From Plotosus lineatus (taxonomy: Eukaryota; Chordata; Actinopteri; Siluriformes; Plotosidae), in the NCBI GenBank assembly GCA_024760905.1, contig CM045733.1, positions 20,813,501 to 20,877,500 of the forward strand: 64,000 nucleotides of DNA, in the 5' to 3' direction. Position 1 is the stretch's first letter, and each line of letters begins with the position of its first letter. A program made the translations under genes and the position numbers. Shown here piece after piece: positions 10,404 through 22,151 of this stretch. The notes beneath the pieces are model-generated. The model saw nothing but the letters and a program-made list of their open reading frames with translations. It searched no databases and was not told where the DNA came from.

Positions 10404-11259
10404 GTAAGGTGCATTTATCTGTGCATAATTTCACACTGCTCCTTCCTGCTGGTGTTCAGTGTGGTTGAAAGGTTTATTTTATGAAACACTGATTTAACAC
10501 TTGAATTATTTTGCTTGATTTGATGGGGGCTGACAGCTGAACTTTCTTACTCAGTCTCTATTTTTTTTTTTTCAGTTACTATAATTTTGACAGAGTCACC
10601 CAAATGCCTCAGTGCTACACTGTCATCGCTTGTCAGATATCAGGAAGAAATTCTCCATATTTTCAGCCATTTATCTACTTTCTCGTTGAAACCTGGATTT
10701 AATATTGTAGATGCAGAGGCAGGCCTAGATTCACAAGAGCATCTTTTTTTTTTTTTTTTTTTTTCTTCTCTTGTGTTTGTTTGTTTCACTGAATAGGAAA
10801 TTTGAAATGATTATTTATGAATTCTTACTGTATGTGTTTTAACATTGCAGCACAGAATAAAGAGCCACTATATTACATTCCAAAAGGATCCACTGAATCA
10901 AGTTGAGACGCTCCCTTGTTAAATTTTTAAATAAGACCAGAGTTTTGATTGCTTTCTTTGAACAGTTGGTGAATGTTAGAAGACATAAAGAAACTGAAGC
11001 AGAAAGTGAATTTAAAATGAGTAGGATTTATTAACCTGACGTAAAAGTAGAACTAGGTCTCTTGTGACTACTGAACATTCATAAGTCAACAGAAGGAAAA
11101 AAACAAAGTTGTTTCTCCATATTTACCTGAAGTGTAGCAAAACATACCTGTGGCAATTCTTCTCTTAAAGCTGTAAATAAGAACCCTCTGTACACTTTTG
11201 GTCTTTGATGGTCCTACACTAACTGAACTGACTCGAGCTGCATGTTTTGTGTGTGAAAG
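10404..11259 (+). other. dock4: dock4 intron, 856 bp
   Basis: Contains poly(T) stretches (10560-10572, 10745-10764) and a candidate alternative terminal exon starting at 10851 (see findings). No transposon recognised. Confidence 0.6.
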
Positions 11260-11361
11260 TGGTGAAGCTTGCCCCAAGCAGCTGGAGTCTTGACACAGCG
11301 TTCCCTGACTCTGTTGGAAAGCAATTTTGCCCCCCTGTCCCTCCTAGGCTTCCATACTCAG
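11260..11361 (+). CDS. dock4: dock4 coding exon 8 of window, SH3-ligand motif
   Basis: 102 nt, phase 1 at both ends, donor gtaaat. It encodes VVKLAPSSWSLDTAFPDSVG then KQFCPPVPPRLPYS. The PSSWSLD block and the PPVPPR proline motif (class II SH3 ligand form PxxPxR) match the DOCK4 tail; the rest has diverged and lacks part of the mammalian segment. The acceptor (tgtgtgtgaaag) is weak, but it is the only AG that keeps the frame. The exon can be skipped in frame. Confidence 0.85.
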
Positions 11362-12768
11362 GTAAATAATTAAAGAAAAAAAAAAAAAATGCGCCGAATA
11401 AAACTGATCTTCTCCGACACTAATACTTTTTCCTAACTCCTCGACCTTTCATCTACCATCGGGATTGTTGTCTTCCTGGTTTCTCACGACCTTTACCATG
11501 ATTGCTATCTTTATTGCTAATCTTTATTTAGTATTCATCCAGTGAAAGGATATTTTCAAAAGTCTTATATTTACTTGTGCTGTGAAGACTTTTTGGTTTT
11601 AAGTGGATCAGTCAATTGGAACCTGAAAGTAAACTTGACCTTCAAGTGTTAAGGGAAAAAGCAAATCAACTTTAAAGGGATTGCGCTTGCTCTCACTCAT
11701 CATATAATCCTGGTTGAAGAGATGAGCCTTCTCATAGCACTTCTCTCTAATCTGCATGACACTTCTGGGCTTAATTAAATCCTCAAATGGTGATCTGAAA
11801 CTTCAGTTTTCCAACTTGCCTCTGCTCTCTTCTTTTGCTTGCACTGGTTCTGTCAGTTTCCCCCATTTTAATCACTTTGCAACTTGTTGTTGTTCACTTA
11901 AGTTCAATTTAACCTTAATTGTGTACAATTTAACACCATGCATTGTTACAAAGCAGCCTTATATCAATGTTGTTCAGACATAAAAATGATGAAACAGTGT
12001 TTTGTGACCATATGAAGGAAGAACATGTGTGCAGTGTGTTACACTCTTGTGTGTTGTAGGTTAACTGGAGCCTGTTTAACATCCCCCAAAATCATATTCC
12101 AAAATAGTCCAAGCTAAATGTGGCAAAATAAATATTTAATCACACAGCATTTTTCCATATTGCTTCTAGGGCCACATCTACAGTAGGTTTAATCAACTTA
12201 ATGTTAACATTAAGAAGAATAGCATAATAATGCATGCCTTTAAGGCATAAAATAGGATTAAAGATACTCGGCATCCAGCTTCTGATATCCTTGTGTATTT
12301 AAACATGTAAAATTGCTGTCCATCTTCGAATTGGGCTAATACAGACAAGGTCTATGTTGGCACTGTAGACATGGTACCGACAATGGGCTGCCATGTTTCT
12401 AGACAGCTTATGTAATGACAAATAGCAGTAATCCTAGAATAGTGTCTTGTGGAATGTTGGGTTTTTTTTTTTTTGTATTGATATAAATGTCACTGTCTGT
12501 ATTTATATTGAGCTGTCAGATAAGATTTGAACCAATCAAATAGTTGGAGTGGTTTACTCTCACAACATTACTGCTACAGACAATTGGTACCTTTGCGTTA
12601 GTGGCTGTTTAGTTCTGTAATACATTGTAAGAATCCAGTACAGTTGATTAGGAATTCCCTAGTCACTAGCATTCATTTCATTTACATATAAGATTTAATA
12701 TTTAGCAGTGCTTGCCTCAGATCAAAGGTGGGTATCTCATTATGTATTCAATTTGTAACTTGTTACCA

Positions 12769-12770
<2 letters not shown>

Positions 12771-12836
<66 letters not shown>
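12771..12836. repeat. (TC)n microsatellite
   Basis: 66 bp of uninterrupted TC inside a dock4 intron. Open Ser-Leu repeat frames here are not genes. Confidence 0.95.
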
Positions 12837-12839
<3 letters not shown>

Positions 12840-13643
12840 TATATCACACTATTCAAGCATTACATCATTTCAATTTGGTAGAATACACGGTTTCAAAAAG
12901 GTATGAGTTGACAACTCCAGTATTATCTTGTATTACATCAATACAATCCCGTAGGGAGATGGTTCGGACGGTTCATTCCCAAATTCCACTAAAAGGTCCA
13001 TCTAGATGATCCAACTATTTATTTATTTTTCACTGATTTGCAAGTTTATTGAAAACCGTAAACAACTCTGACATCATATTTGCAGCCAACCAGGCTCGAT
13101 AGACAGAATAAAGGTGCTAGCTAGCGGTGGACTTGGGGACCAGATTAGATCAGTCCGGTGAGTGACATCATTAGTTCTGTTGTTAGTGATGTTCCCGGGC
13201 TGCTCACAAGAGATGCAGCACAACAGAAGGAGGAGTAAGTTGTTCAGGCAGGTTCATAAACGTTATTACCTATTTCATTCATATCACCACAGTAAGTTCT
13301 GAATGATATCTATTTTCTGTTTTATACTTTGGTTTATAGTGGCTAACAGTAATGCAAAAATTCTACGTTTTGGAATGAAATACGTTTTCAGGCTATTTGT
13401 TCTAATTGCTATGCATTTTTTTCTCCTTTCTGAAAAGGCATGTACATTTTAGAGACCAATTGCAATTTGTACAGACCTACGGATAGTGAGGCTCAGTTGT
13501 AATTGTACCAGTCCGTATGGACCAGTAGTAATTTCCATTATTTTGCCACACAGGTTTAGAACCATTGACGTATGTAAATCTTCACCTACCACCTTGTTAA
13601 AATATCAGCATTCCAGACACAATGGCCATAATAAAGTGTGTGA

Positions 13644-13655
<12 letters not shown>

Positions 13656-13686
<31 letters not shown>
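13656..13686. repeat. (GA)n microsatellite
   Basis: 31 bp of GA preceded by a TG tract, in a dock4 intron. Confidence 0.95.
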
Positions 13687-13689
<3 letters not shown>

Positions 13690-14723
13690 TTGACATTCCC
13701 CCGTGGTTTTAAAGTTTTCAGAATCGTTCTTACCTTTTGTCAAAGCCCCAAATTGTATGCGATGCCTGTATATTTGTGGCGCTAAGCAGTATCTTAGGTG
13801 AAATATTCTAAAAAGAGTGAATGTGTTGTTGCATATGGTCATGCTCTGTTTATTAGATATCGATAGATATGTCACAGGATCAAAAGTTATAACCCCTTTT
13901 TTACATGGCAGTTTTTCTGCCATAATAGGTCTCTTAACTGACCTTTTATTTCTCACTGACTGGACAGGTTGATATTTGTAGCAGGGTATTGCATGCTGTT
14001 GTAGCAGAAATTGGCTTTAGTGTTTAAGTACTGGTAGTTATTGTACCTTTTTCGTTTCTCTGAGAGGAAAACCATGAAGCAATGCTGTAACATTTCGTTG
14101 ATGAAAACATCCGTCTATATGCTGCTCAAAGTAAATGTTCTGTACAGTTTTGTTTTTTTAGTAAAAAAATGTAAAAGACATTTTTAACTTCAATCAGGAG
14201 CTTTTGGGGGCTTCCTAACCCTAAAGCACCCCCAGGGTGCCATCCCAGGGTTTCGCCCAGGACCTAGGCGGCTCCCATATCCCTGACTGAACAAGGAAGG
14301 TCCACCCTGCTGCCCTGAAAGCCTCTCCATTCAAAGTCCTGGCTACGGGCCTACAATATGACACTTTTATAAGATGATGGATACGAGGATACTGTCCTGC
14401 CATAAAATCCTATGAAGTGTTAAACTACAAATAAATTCCTTTAAAAAAAAAAAAAAGAAAAGAAACAGAATCTAGTTTTAAAGACGTTTATAGACCATAA
14501 TCTGTTGTCTGTTCCCCGTCTTATAGAGTTGAGGGTGTTGGCTTTTATTAATGTCTTTTTTCCCGAAAAATAACAGCTGGCAGATGTTCAAGACACTTAG
14601 CAGAGACATTCATTGTAGTTTCCTTCCTTCCAAGATGGCTGAGGCCATGTGGCTGATGGTTAAAATTAATCAACTTAAATGCTTGACAAATTATAAAGAA
14701 TGTTTATCCATCTTTTTGAACAG

Positions 14724-14785
14724 GGTCTCCTGCTAAAAATATGAGATCACAGTCTCCTGGTCCAGTATCAAGGTCACCGCAAAAG
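14724..14785 (+). CDS. dock4: dock4 coding exon 9 of window
   Basis: 62 nt. Its first two bases (GG) complete a Gly codon and it ends in phase 0 at gcaaaag/gtatgt. Acceptor tttttgaacag. It encodes SPAKNMRSQSPGPVSRSPQK, the counterpart of the SPAR...SPSPAGRSPLK stretch of DOCK4, with three SP sites. The exon keeps the frame whether it follows the exon at 10331 or the one at 11260. Confidence 0.9.
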
Positions 14786-16356
14786 GTATGTGTTTATTTT
14801 TATTTTCCTCCTAAAATTTCCTTTGTTTAAGTTTAATTTGGTTATACTCAGATATGCTCTTCAGCTTAATTTGGCAGGTGTTTCGGTATCGCCATCGTGG
14901 AAAGAGTTAGTAGAGTTGCCTGAACCGGAATATGACCCAATAAAATCAGATCAGCCCCGAATAGTATGGATAATACTTATAGATAAATATTTATAGATGA
15001 AGATGAATTCTTATGCAATCATATTTATTTACTCTTCGGAAGTTAAACAGATAAATTAAAAAACAATTTTCGACAAGATTTACTATATTTGCGTCATTTT
15101 ATAAACGCGCTAATGACATAAAAACTTTTGAGATCCTAATATGTGTAGCAGTTAAAGATGCGGTCAAATTTTCTAATCTATGCACTTAATGTGTACACTG
15201 GAAAATATCCACTATGTGACCCACAATACTCTTCGATACAATTGAAAACAGGCTCTCATTACAGCACAAACTCATCCTGTTGATGATTAGCGGGAAAGGA
15301 GGGAGATTGGGATGTGGATGTTAGTGTAATTGCCTTGGCAATGCACATCAATAAAATTAAGGAGAGTAGCGTCTGAAAGAGCTCTGAAGGGAGGCGGGTA
15401 TTTGTTTACCCGTTACGTTCAAACATTTAACAGTCTTTCTGCAGTATTGATGACTCCTACATTAACGGCCTGCAGAGGAAGGAAAAAATACCTATCATGC
15501 GATATAATGGTTTATTATTTTCTTCCTGTCAGTGGCTGCACGTTTGTTTTTGACATGCATAATAGGGAAGCTGCCTACTTTTTTTTTTTAGAGAATATAG
15601 TAACGCGTTTTCCTTATTTTTCATGGCCCGCTCACATTACTGTCCTCACAGCTAAAAATGATGAACACCGAGCCCTTATCAGTTGCACATAGTATTTTTG
15701 GCAAAGGTAGTAATCATTTTGATTCCCCTACATCCTTCTCCCCCCCAGAGAACATGGTATCTCAGCACTATATATAAAACATGGGAAGTGGGAAGGGTTA
15801 TTCTGTGACCACGAGTCATGTATGAGCTCATAGTTAGCAAAGCTTTAAGCTGAGCAAGCTGTTAGTCACACACAATGAGTAGGAGCTGAATAACTCTTTT
15901 TATTCAAGCCTCAGAAAGGTAACCCATATAGCATTTTTCATAATTCTATTCACATTCATTTAAAATATACATGGGTTTAACATAAAATACCTTACAAGAG
16001 AGCTGGTTAGCATGGAGCTAGTTGGTCAGTTGAAGTAAATTTTGTAAAACGGAAAATTAAAACTCTTAAAATTCAAATGTGTACACACACACAAAACACC
16101 TATAAAAATGTATGTATAAATGTGTAGACTAAAGAAAGCAATTTATTAGCGGATATTGCTAGCGGCACTAGGTGCAGTACTTCTGGCTTGCGCAGACCAG
16201 GCCCAATGGGCTGTCCTCCAATCACCAGCAATATGTCATAGTGAGTACTGCTCCTTAAACTCACATTTAATAGAGAACATTTGTCTAATTCTTGGAAATA
16301 AAAAAAAAACAAAAACCTCTCTTTGCCATAAAATACTGTAATTCCCAATATTTTTT

Positions 16357-16708
16357 CATTCGTTCATTTTCTGTATCCGCTTAATCCTAATTAGGGTCGC
16401 GGGAAGGCTGATGCCCATCCCAGCCGATTCTGGGCGAGGGCAGAGTACACCCCCACTGGACAACTCGCCAGGTCATCGCAAGACAGAAACACGCTGACGG
16501 CTATGTAGTCTGGTCTTGTCGAAAGTCAGCAATGATTATTTTTACATGCCTCACACCATAGACAGTGAGAGACATGGCCGGCCTTTGATAACCCAGTTAG
16601 CTGCACTTGGGGTGGAGTTGTGGAGTGTGGGGGGGCATGGTGACAACCTGTTGAGACTGGAGCTTGACCCACCCCAACCTCAGGATCACAAGGAAGCCAC
16701 CACTTCCT
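16357..16708 (-). mobile_element. tRNA-like SINE, V-SINE/L2-tail type
   Basis: On the minus strand a diverged tRNA-like head is followed by the shared SINE body (actgtctatggtgtgaggca, reverse of 16551-16570) and then the tail of V-SINE/L2 type: ctctgccctcgcccagaatc, ggattaagcggatacag and aaaatgaacgaatg. The body matches the SINE copies at 24269, 42272, 55514 and others, but those carry a different, RTE-like tail. Confidence 0.8.
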
Positions 16709-16850
16709 TATATTGTTTCTTTTAATCTTAAATGAAAAGTAAAAACAGACACTGAACTGAGAACTTCTTTCAGGTTTCATGTTTTTGTCAGAGTATTTGA
16801 GATGATCTCCTTGGAATAGATTAGCCAAATAGAGTACACAATTGCTAATA

Positions 16851-16975
16851 CAGGGATTCCTCACTTTCCGCGTTAATTGGGACCGAGACCCCCACGCGAC
16901 CATCAAAATCCACAAAGTAGGATCACCCCCATGAGAAATCACAAACTTGGGCAGCATCCCACTTGTCTGATGTTC
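16851..16975. mobile_element. fragment of the cagggatccctcac MITE family
   Basis: It begins acagggattcctcactttcc and continues with gttaattgggaccgagaccc, matching the left end of the full copy at 45303-45943. The right end is not recognisable downstream. Confidence 0.75.
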
Positions 16976-19009
16976 CACTGATTTAAGCTCAATTCATGTA
17001 AATGCATTTATTGAAATAACATTTTAAACAAAAAAATAATAATAATTTGGAATTTTTGGTGTTCAGTGATTTCAGTAAGCAATTTCTAGTGATTACCCTT
17101 GTAATCTTTCCACTACCTTTCACTGGGTACTGTATATTATAGATATTATATTATAGATAAATATCAAAAACTGTACCACAAAACTCTTAAATGTCAGATT
17201 AATAATATAACATCTTTCCTTGCTATAACAGTGTGCACTTGTTGGTTGAAATTTCACTTCAGACTCTGTGAAAGTTATCTCAGTGTTAAAGAGAGAATTA
17301 TTGGGTTAACAAACCTTTCGTGGTAGTAGATATTTATAACAGAATGATGGGTGGTGAAGATATTTGCAGGTTATATTTACCGAAGTATTTAAGGAGAAGG
17401 AAGGTGAGAGCATCCACACAAGCACAGATCACCTGCAATGTGCGGTCTTCCTTCTGCTGTAAACTGGCAAATCAGAGAACTTGGTTTCTATCCTTGGTAG
17501 TTTAAGACTTGAAGGTTAAAGACTACTGAAAGCAATGCATTCTCTTTCTTGTGTTCCTTGAGCTTTATATCTGACCACCTGATCCAGCCAGAGTGAGTGT
17601 AAAACACCTGCTTCTGAGACCATTTTCAAAATTTCCGTGCACGTATGAGCGCTGGTGCAGTTGTGTGCTCTGTATTAAAACATGAGGTGTAGATTTTATA
17701 TTCTTATTTTCTTTTCAATGCCATATGCTGTGTATAACAACCAGCTGAATAGTGATGTCAATATTTTAATATTAGATATTATACCTGAGCACTTAAATAC
17801 AAGATGGACCTTAAATTCATTTGAAAAATCCTTTTGCTGTATGAGCAGGTATATTTTCTTCTGGAGCTACGAAGGCTGTAAGCCATGACAAGCCCCTATT
17901 CGTCTCTGACTAATCAGTTTTATGCTCCTGGTGTTGGAATTAATTTGCTCCAGAGACAGTAATTGTGGCCTTTTCTCCTTTATCATGTTTTCATCGAACA
18001 GTGCATATCGATTTCAGGCCTGCCTTTCCGCACACCAGATTATTGCTAATCACCCATTTATATTGCATTACCTGAAAATATGTAGGGATCCTGAAAGGTG
18101 AGTGAATTGATGAAGTGTATGCATGCTATATGCATGTTGTTGGTGTACACAGTAAAAAATCCAGCATGCAAAATTGAATGTATTATAATAGTGTATTTTC
18201 CAGTATCTTTGAGTCTGAGGGGACTGCTGCCTTGTCTCTGTCCAGTTAGATCACTACGACCCAGATACTGACACAAACAAAATTCACACATGTATAGTCC
18301 ATATAGAACTATTCACCGAGTTGTCAGTTCACAGGCTGCAGACTCTGAAAGGACAAGACTGTTAAGTGAATTTGAGTGCCATGAAAACCTCTAAGCAGCA
18401 CTTCGTAAATGGATTGGCTCGCAGTGTGTTTTAAATTAGGCTTCTCATATAATATGCATCATTTATAAAGTCTAAAGAGTGGGTGGCTTGTGAAAATGTC
18501 TGCGTGTACACTTGCTAAATTAATTGCAGAGTCCTTCACTGGGGTTGGTCTGACTGTTCTAACTTTTGCATGGTAAACTGCACACCATTCATGCCTTTTA
18601 AATGTCTAATTTTAATAAATGTTTCACATTTGTCTGAAATATGCTTATGCAGAAAATATTACTTTATGATTAAAGACTAGAGCTCTGTGCAGCATTCTTC
18701 ATTGACGAGTCAAATGCAGAAACAAGTCTAAGACATCTCAGTCTAATGTTAATTAACCATGTCACCTCTGTCTCTGCTCATATTTTCATGTGTTCATGAT
18801 GTTTACATGAATATGGAAGTATTACTTTGCATCCCTTATTTATGGCATGCATTGTCTGTAGTTCAAAAATTTATAAATAAACTTAGTATGGTGGTAACTA
18901 ATATGGAAGTTCTAAATGTGTTTTTGTACCAAAATTACCATAGTAATATTAACCAATTTACATATATGGAGCACTACAGTGATGCAGAGGAGGAAGGTGG
19001 ACATACTGT

Positions 19010-19579
19010 GTGTTCAGGAGACCAGGTGGAAAGGTAGCAAGGCTAGAAGCAGAGGAGCAGGGTTTAAGCTGTTTTTTCATGGTGTGGATTGGAAGAAATG
19101 GAGTCGGAGTCATCTTGAAGGAGGAGTTTGTCAGAAATGTTCTAGAAGTGAAAAGAGTGTCAGACAGAGTGATGAGTCTCAAGTTAGAAATTGAAAGTGT
19201 GATGGTCAATGTTGTTAGTGCTTATGCCCCACAGACAGGATGTGAGCGAGAAGAGAAGGAGAGATTCTGGAGTGAGTTAGATGAAGTGATGCAGAGTACC
19301 CCCAGAGGTGAAAGAGTGGTCATTGGGGCAGACCTCAATGGACATGTTGGTGCAGGAAACAGAGGGGACGAGGAATTGATGGGTAGGTTTGGTATCCAGG
19401 ACAGGAACGCAGAAGGACAGATGTTGGTAGATTTTGCAAAAAGGATGGAAATGGCTGTGGTGAATACTTTCTTCCAGAAGAGACAGGAGCATAGGGTGAC
19501 TTATAAAAGTGGAGGTAGGAGCACACAGGTTGACTACATCTTGTGCAGGCGATGTAATTTAAAGGAAGTCAGTGACTGA
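19010..19579 (+). pseudogene. RTE endonuclease domain (broken)
   Basis: Apurinic/apyrimidinic-type endonuclease that nicks target DNA for target-primed reverse transcription. In this frame: VVSAYAPQTG (family SAYAP block), VIGADLNGHVG (the GDFN-like catalytic block) and GGRSTQVDYILCR (the S/D-Y-I block). The first block, VDILCVQETRW, lies in another frame at about 18985-19017, so a frameshift near 19095 separates it. An in-frame TGA at 19577-19579 cuts it from the reverse transcriptase; the minus-strand copy has a Cys codon there. Confidence 0.88.
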
Positions 19580-19588
19580 AAAGTAGGA

Positions 19589-20986
19589 GTGGGTGAGAGT
19601 GTTGCCAAACAACATAGGATGGTGGTGTGCAGGATGATGCTGATGGTGAGGAAGGTGAAGAAGGCAAAGGCAGAGCAGAAGACAAAGTGGTGGAAGCTGA
19701 ATAAGTGTCGGGTTGTCTTCAAGGAGGAGTTGAAACAGGCTTTGGGTGGTCAGGAAGTGCTTCCAGATGACTGGACAACCACAGCTAAGGTGATCAGGGA
19801 GACGGGTAGGAGAATACTTGGTGTGTCATCTGGAAGGAAAGTAGATAAGGAGACTTGGTGGTGGAATGAGGAAGTGCAGGAGTGTGTACAAAGGAAGAGG
19901 TTAGCTAAGAAGAAGTGGGACATTGAGAAAACCGAAGAGAGTAAACAGGAGTACAGGGAGACACAGCGTAAGGCAAAGGTAGCAGTGTCAAAGGCCAAAC
20001 AGAGAGCGTATGATGACTTGTATGCTCGGTTGGAAAGTAAGGAGGGAGAAAATGATTTATACAGGTTTGCACAGCAGAGAAATAGAGATGGGAAAGACGT
20101 GCAGCAAGTTAGATTGATAAAGGACAGAGAGGGAAATGTATTGACTGATGACAGAAGTGTGCTGGGAAGGTGGAAAGAGTACTTTGAAGAGCTGATGAAT
20201 GAGGGAAATGAGAGAGAAAAAAGAGTAGAAGAGGTGACTGTTGAGGACCAGGAAGTAGCAAAGATTAGTAAGGGTGAAGTGAGGAGGGCATTGAAGAGGA
20301 TGAAGAATGGAAAGGCAGTTGGTCCTGATGACATACCGGTGGAGGCATGGCAGTGTCTAGGAGAGGTAGCAGTAGATTTTCTGACAAGAATATTCAACAA
20401 GGTCTTGGAGAGTGAGAGGATGCCAGAGGAATGGAGGAGAAGCGTGCTGGTGCCCATTTTTAAGAACAAGGGAGACGTGCAGAGTTGTGGCAACTACAGA
20501 GGGATAAAGTTGATGAGCCATACGATGAAGTTATGGGAAAGAATAGTGGAAGCTAGACTAAGGGCAGAGATCAGCATTTGTGAACAACAGTTTGGTTTCA
20601 TGCCAAGAAAGAGCACCACAGATGCAGTGTTTGCCTTGAGGATGTTAATGAAGAAGTACAAAGGTCAGACAGAGCTGCATTGTGCCTTTGTGGATCTGGA
20701 GAAAGCATATGACAGGGTGCTGAGAGAAGAACTGTGGTATTGTATGAGGAAGTCTGGAGTGACAGAGAAGTATGTTAGAGTGGTGCAGGACATGTCTGAG
20801 AGATGTAAGACAGTGGTGAGGTGTGCTGTCGGTGTGACAGAAGAGTTCAAGGTGGAGGTGGGACTGCATCAAGGGTCAGCTCTGAGCCCCTTCTTGTTTG
20901 CTATGGTGATGGACAGGCTGACAGATGAGGTTAGACAGGATTCCTCATGGACTATGATGTTTGCAGATGACTTTGATCTGCAGTGA
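19589..20986 (+). pseudogene. RTE reverse transcriptase (broken after the FADD motif)
   Basis: 465 codons open, in the same frame as the endonuclease. RT motifs in order: KAVGPDDIPVE (thumb/fingers entry), SVLVPIFKNKGD with NYRGIKLMS, FGFMPRKSTTDAVFALR, FVDLEKAYDRV (motif A), GLHQGSALSPFLF (motif B) and MMFADD (motif C). The frame is lost two residues after FADD by a 2-bp deletion relative to the copy at 60590-60540. The frame continues at 20961-21500 with motif D (VSLSKTE) and motif E (FKYLGSTI). Confidence 0.92.
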
Positions 20987-21713
20987 GAGCAGAGAACAAG
21001 TGGAGGAAAATCTAGAGAAGTGGAGGTATGCCCTGGAAAGGAGAGGAATAAAGGTTAGCCTCAGTAAGACAGAATGCATGTGCATGAATGACAAGGACCC
21101 AAGAGGAACGGTGAGGTTACAGGGAGCAGAGATAAGAAAGGTGGAGGATTTTAAGTACTTAGGCTCAACAATCCAGAGCAATGGAGAGTGTGGAAAAGAG
21201 GTGAAGAAGCGTGTACAGGCAGGTTGGAATGGTTGGAGAAAAGTGTCCGGTGTGATGTGTGATAGGAGGGTATCGGCAAGAATGAAAGGAAAAGTGTACA
21301 AGACGGTGTTGAGGCCAACGATGTTGTATGGTTTAGAAACAGTGGCCCTCGGGAAAAGACAGGAGTCAGAGCTGGAGGTAGCAGAGATGAAAATGTTGAG
21401 GTTCTCTTTGGGAGTAACGAGGATGGATAGGATTAGGAATGAGCACATTAGAGGGACAGCACATGTAAGACGTTTTGGAGACAAAGTCAGAGAGGCTTGA
21501 TTGAGATGGTTTGGACATGTACAGAGGAGGGATAGTGAGTATATTGGTAATAGGATGCTGAGGCTGGAACTACCAGGCAGAAGGCTTAGAGGAAGACCAA
21601 AGAGACGATTCATGGATGTGGTGAAGGAGGACATGAAGGTCGTTGGTGTAAGAGAAGAAGATGCAAAGGATATGTTGAGATGGAGGCAGATGATTCGCTG
21701 TGGCGACCCCTGA
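20961..21713 (+). pseudogene. RTE LINE C-terminal region (one stop)
   Basis: Continues the RT after the frameshift: CSESREQVEENLEKW, then VSLSKTE and FKYLGSTIQS, then a C-terminal part ending LRWFGHVQRRDSEYIGNR and CGDP. TGA at 21498-21500 interrupts an otherwise open frame where other copies have an Arg codon. The LRWFGHVQR...MDVV block recurs at 6619, 28884 and 59787. Confidence 0.88.
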
Positions 21714-21739
21714 AGGGAGCAGCCGAAAGTAAAAGAAGA

Positions 21740-21741
<2 letters not shown>

Positions 21742-21794
<53 letters not shown>

Positions 21795-21809
21795 TACATA
21801 CATACATAC
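21742..21809. repeat. (AT)n(CA)n(CATA)n at LINE 3' end
   Basis: AT repeat, then CA, then CATA, directly abutting the RTE 3' end. RTE elements end in short repeats, so it could be a grown-out LINE tail or a pre-existing target. Confidence 0.9.
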
Positions 21810-21820
21810 CGAAAGAAGAA

Positions 21821-22151
21821 GACAGTGGGGTTCTGGTTAGTACATTTGCCTCACAGCAAGAGGTTCCTGGGTGTCAAGTTAGCTTAATAAGGGCATTTTT
21901 GTGAGAAGGTTTCCATGTTCTCCCCTTGCTTGTGTAGCTTTCAGGTTACTCCGGTTCCCTTCCACCAAGGAAAGACATGCAAATTCGGTTAATCGGTTGC
22001 TCCAAATTGCTCCTAGGTATGAGTGTGAATAGTTTTGTTACCCTGCAATGGACTAACCAGTTTTTTGTGGTGTACCCCACTTTCACTGAGCTTCAAGTGA
22101 GCTAGGCCCCATCCTCGCTAAAGGGATTAAGCAGTTTGGAAAATGAATGAA
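21821..22151 (+). mobile_element. degraded V-SINE-type SINE
   Basis: Recognisable blocks: cctcacagcaagaggttcc, tttccatgttctccccttgc, aaagacatgcaaattcggtt, a tail like gggattaagcagtttggaaa, and a (TGAA) end. Strongly diverged. Confidence 0.7.

Larger units (their letters stand above)
11362..14723 (+). other. dock4: dock4 intron, 3362 bp
   Basis: Holds the (TC)n tract 12771-12836, the (GA)n tract 13656-13686 and a candidate pseudo/poison exon at 13086-13157. A C-rich segment at 14200-14360 looks repeat-like but I cannot name it. Nothing else is recognised. Confidence 0.65.
14786..18978 (+). other. dock4: last dock4 intron, 5' half
   Basis: First half of the 8424-bp last intron. It contains a SINE (16357-16708) and a MITE fragment (16851-16975). 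14786-16356 and 16976-18978 show no further element or exon that I can identify. Confidence 0.6.
18979..21741 (+). mobile_element. RTE-clade LINE, 5'-truncated, nearly intact
   Basis: A 2.76-kb non-LTR retrotransposon with an apurinic-type endonuclease, reverse transcriptase and a C-terminal region, then a very short 3' UTR (gctgtggcgacccctgaagg...gaaagtaaaagaag) that runs into (AT)n. The short 3' UTR ending in a simple repeat is typical of RTE elements. Four lesions are visible: a frameshift near 19095, TGA at 19577, a 2-bp loss just after the FADD motif near 20971, and TGA at 21498. The 5' start is inside the endonuclease when compared with 59787-62750. It lies in the last dock4 intron in sense orientation. 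Confidence 0.92.

Noticed and set aside
16526..16978. 150-codon minus-strand frame
   Set aside because: It spans a SINE and a MITE fragment. The same peptide pieces recur in other SINE copies.
19750..20493. 247-codon open frame on the minus strand
   Set aside because: Antisense to the RTE reverse transcriptase, which has clear motifs on the plus strand. Same for antisense frames at 20945-21799 and around 60000-62290.
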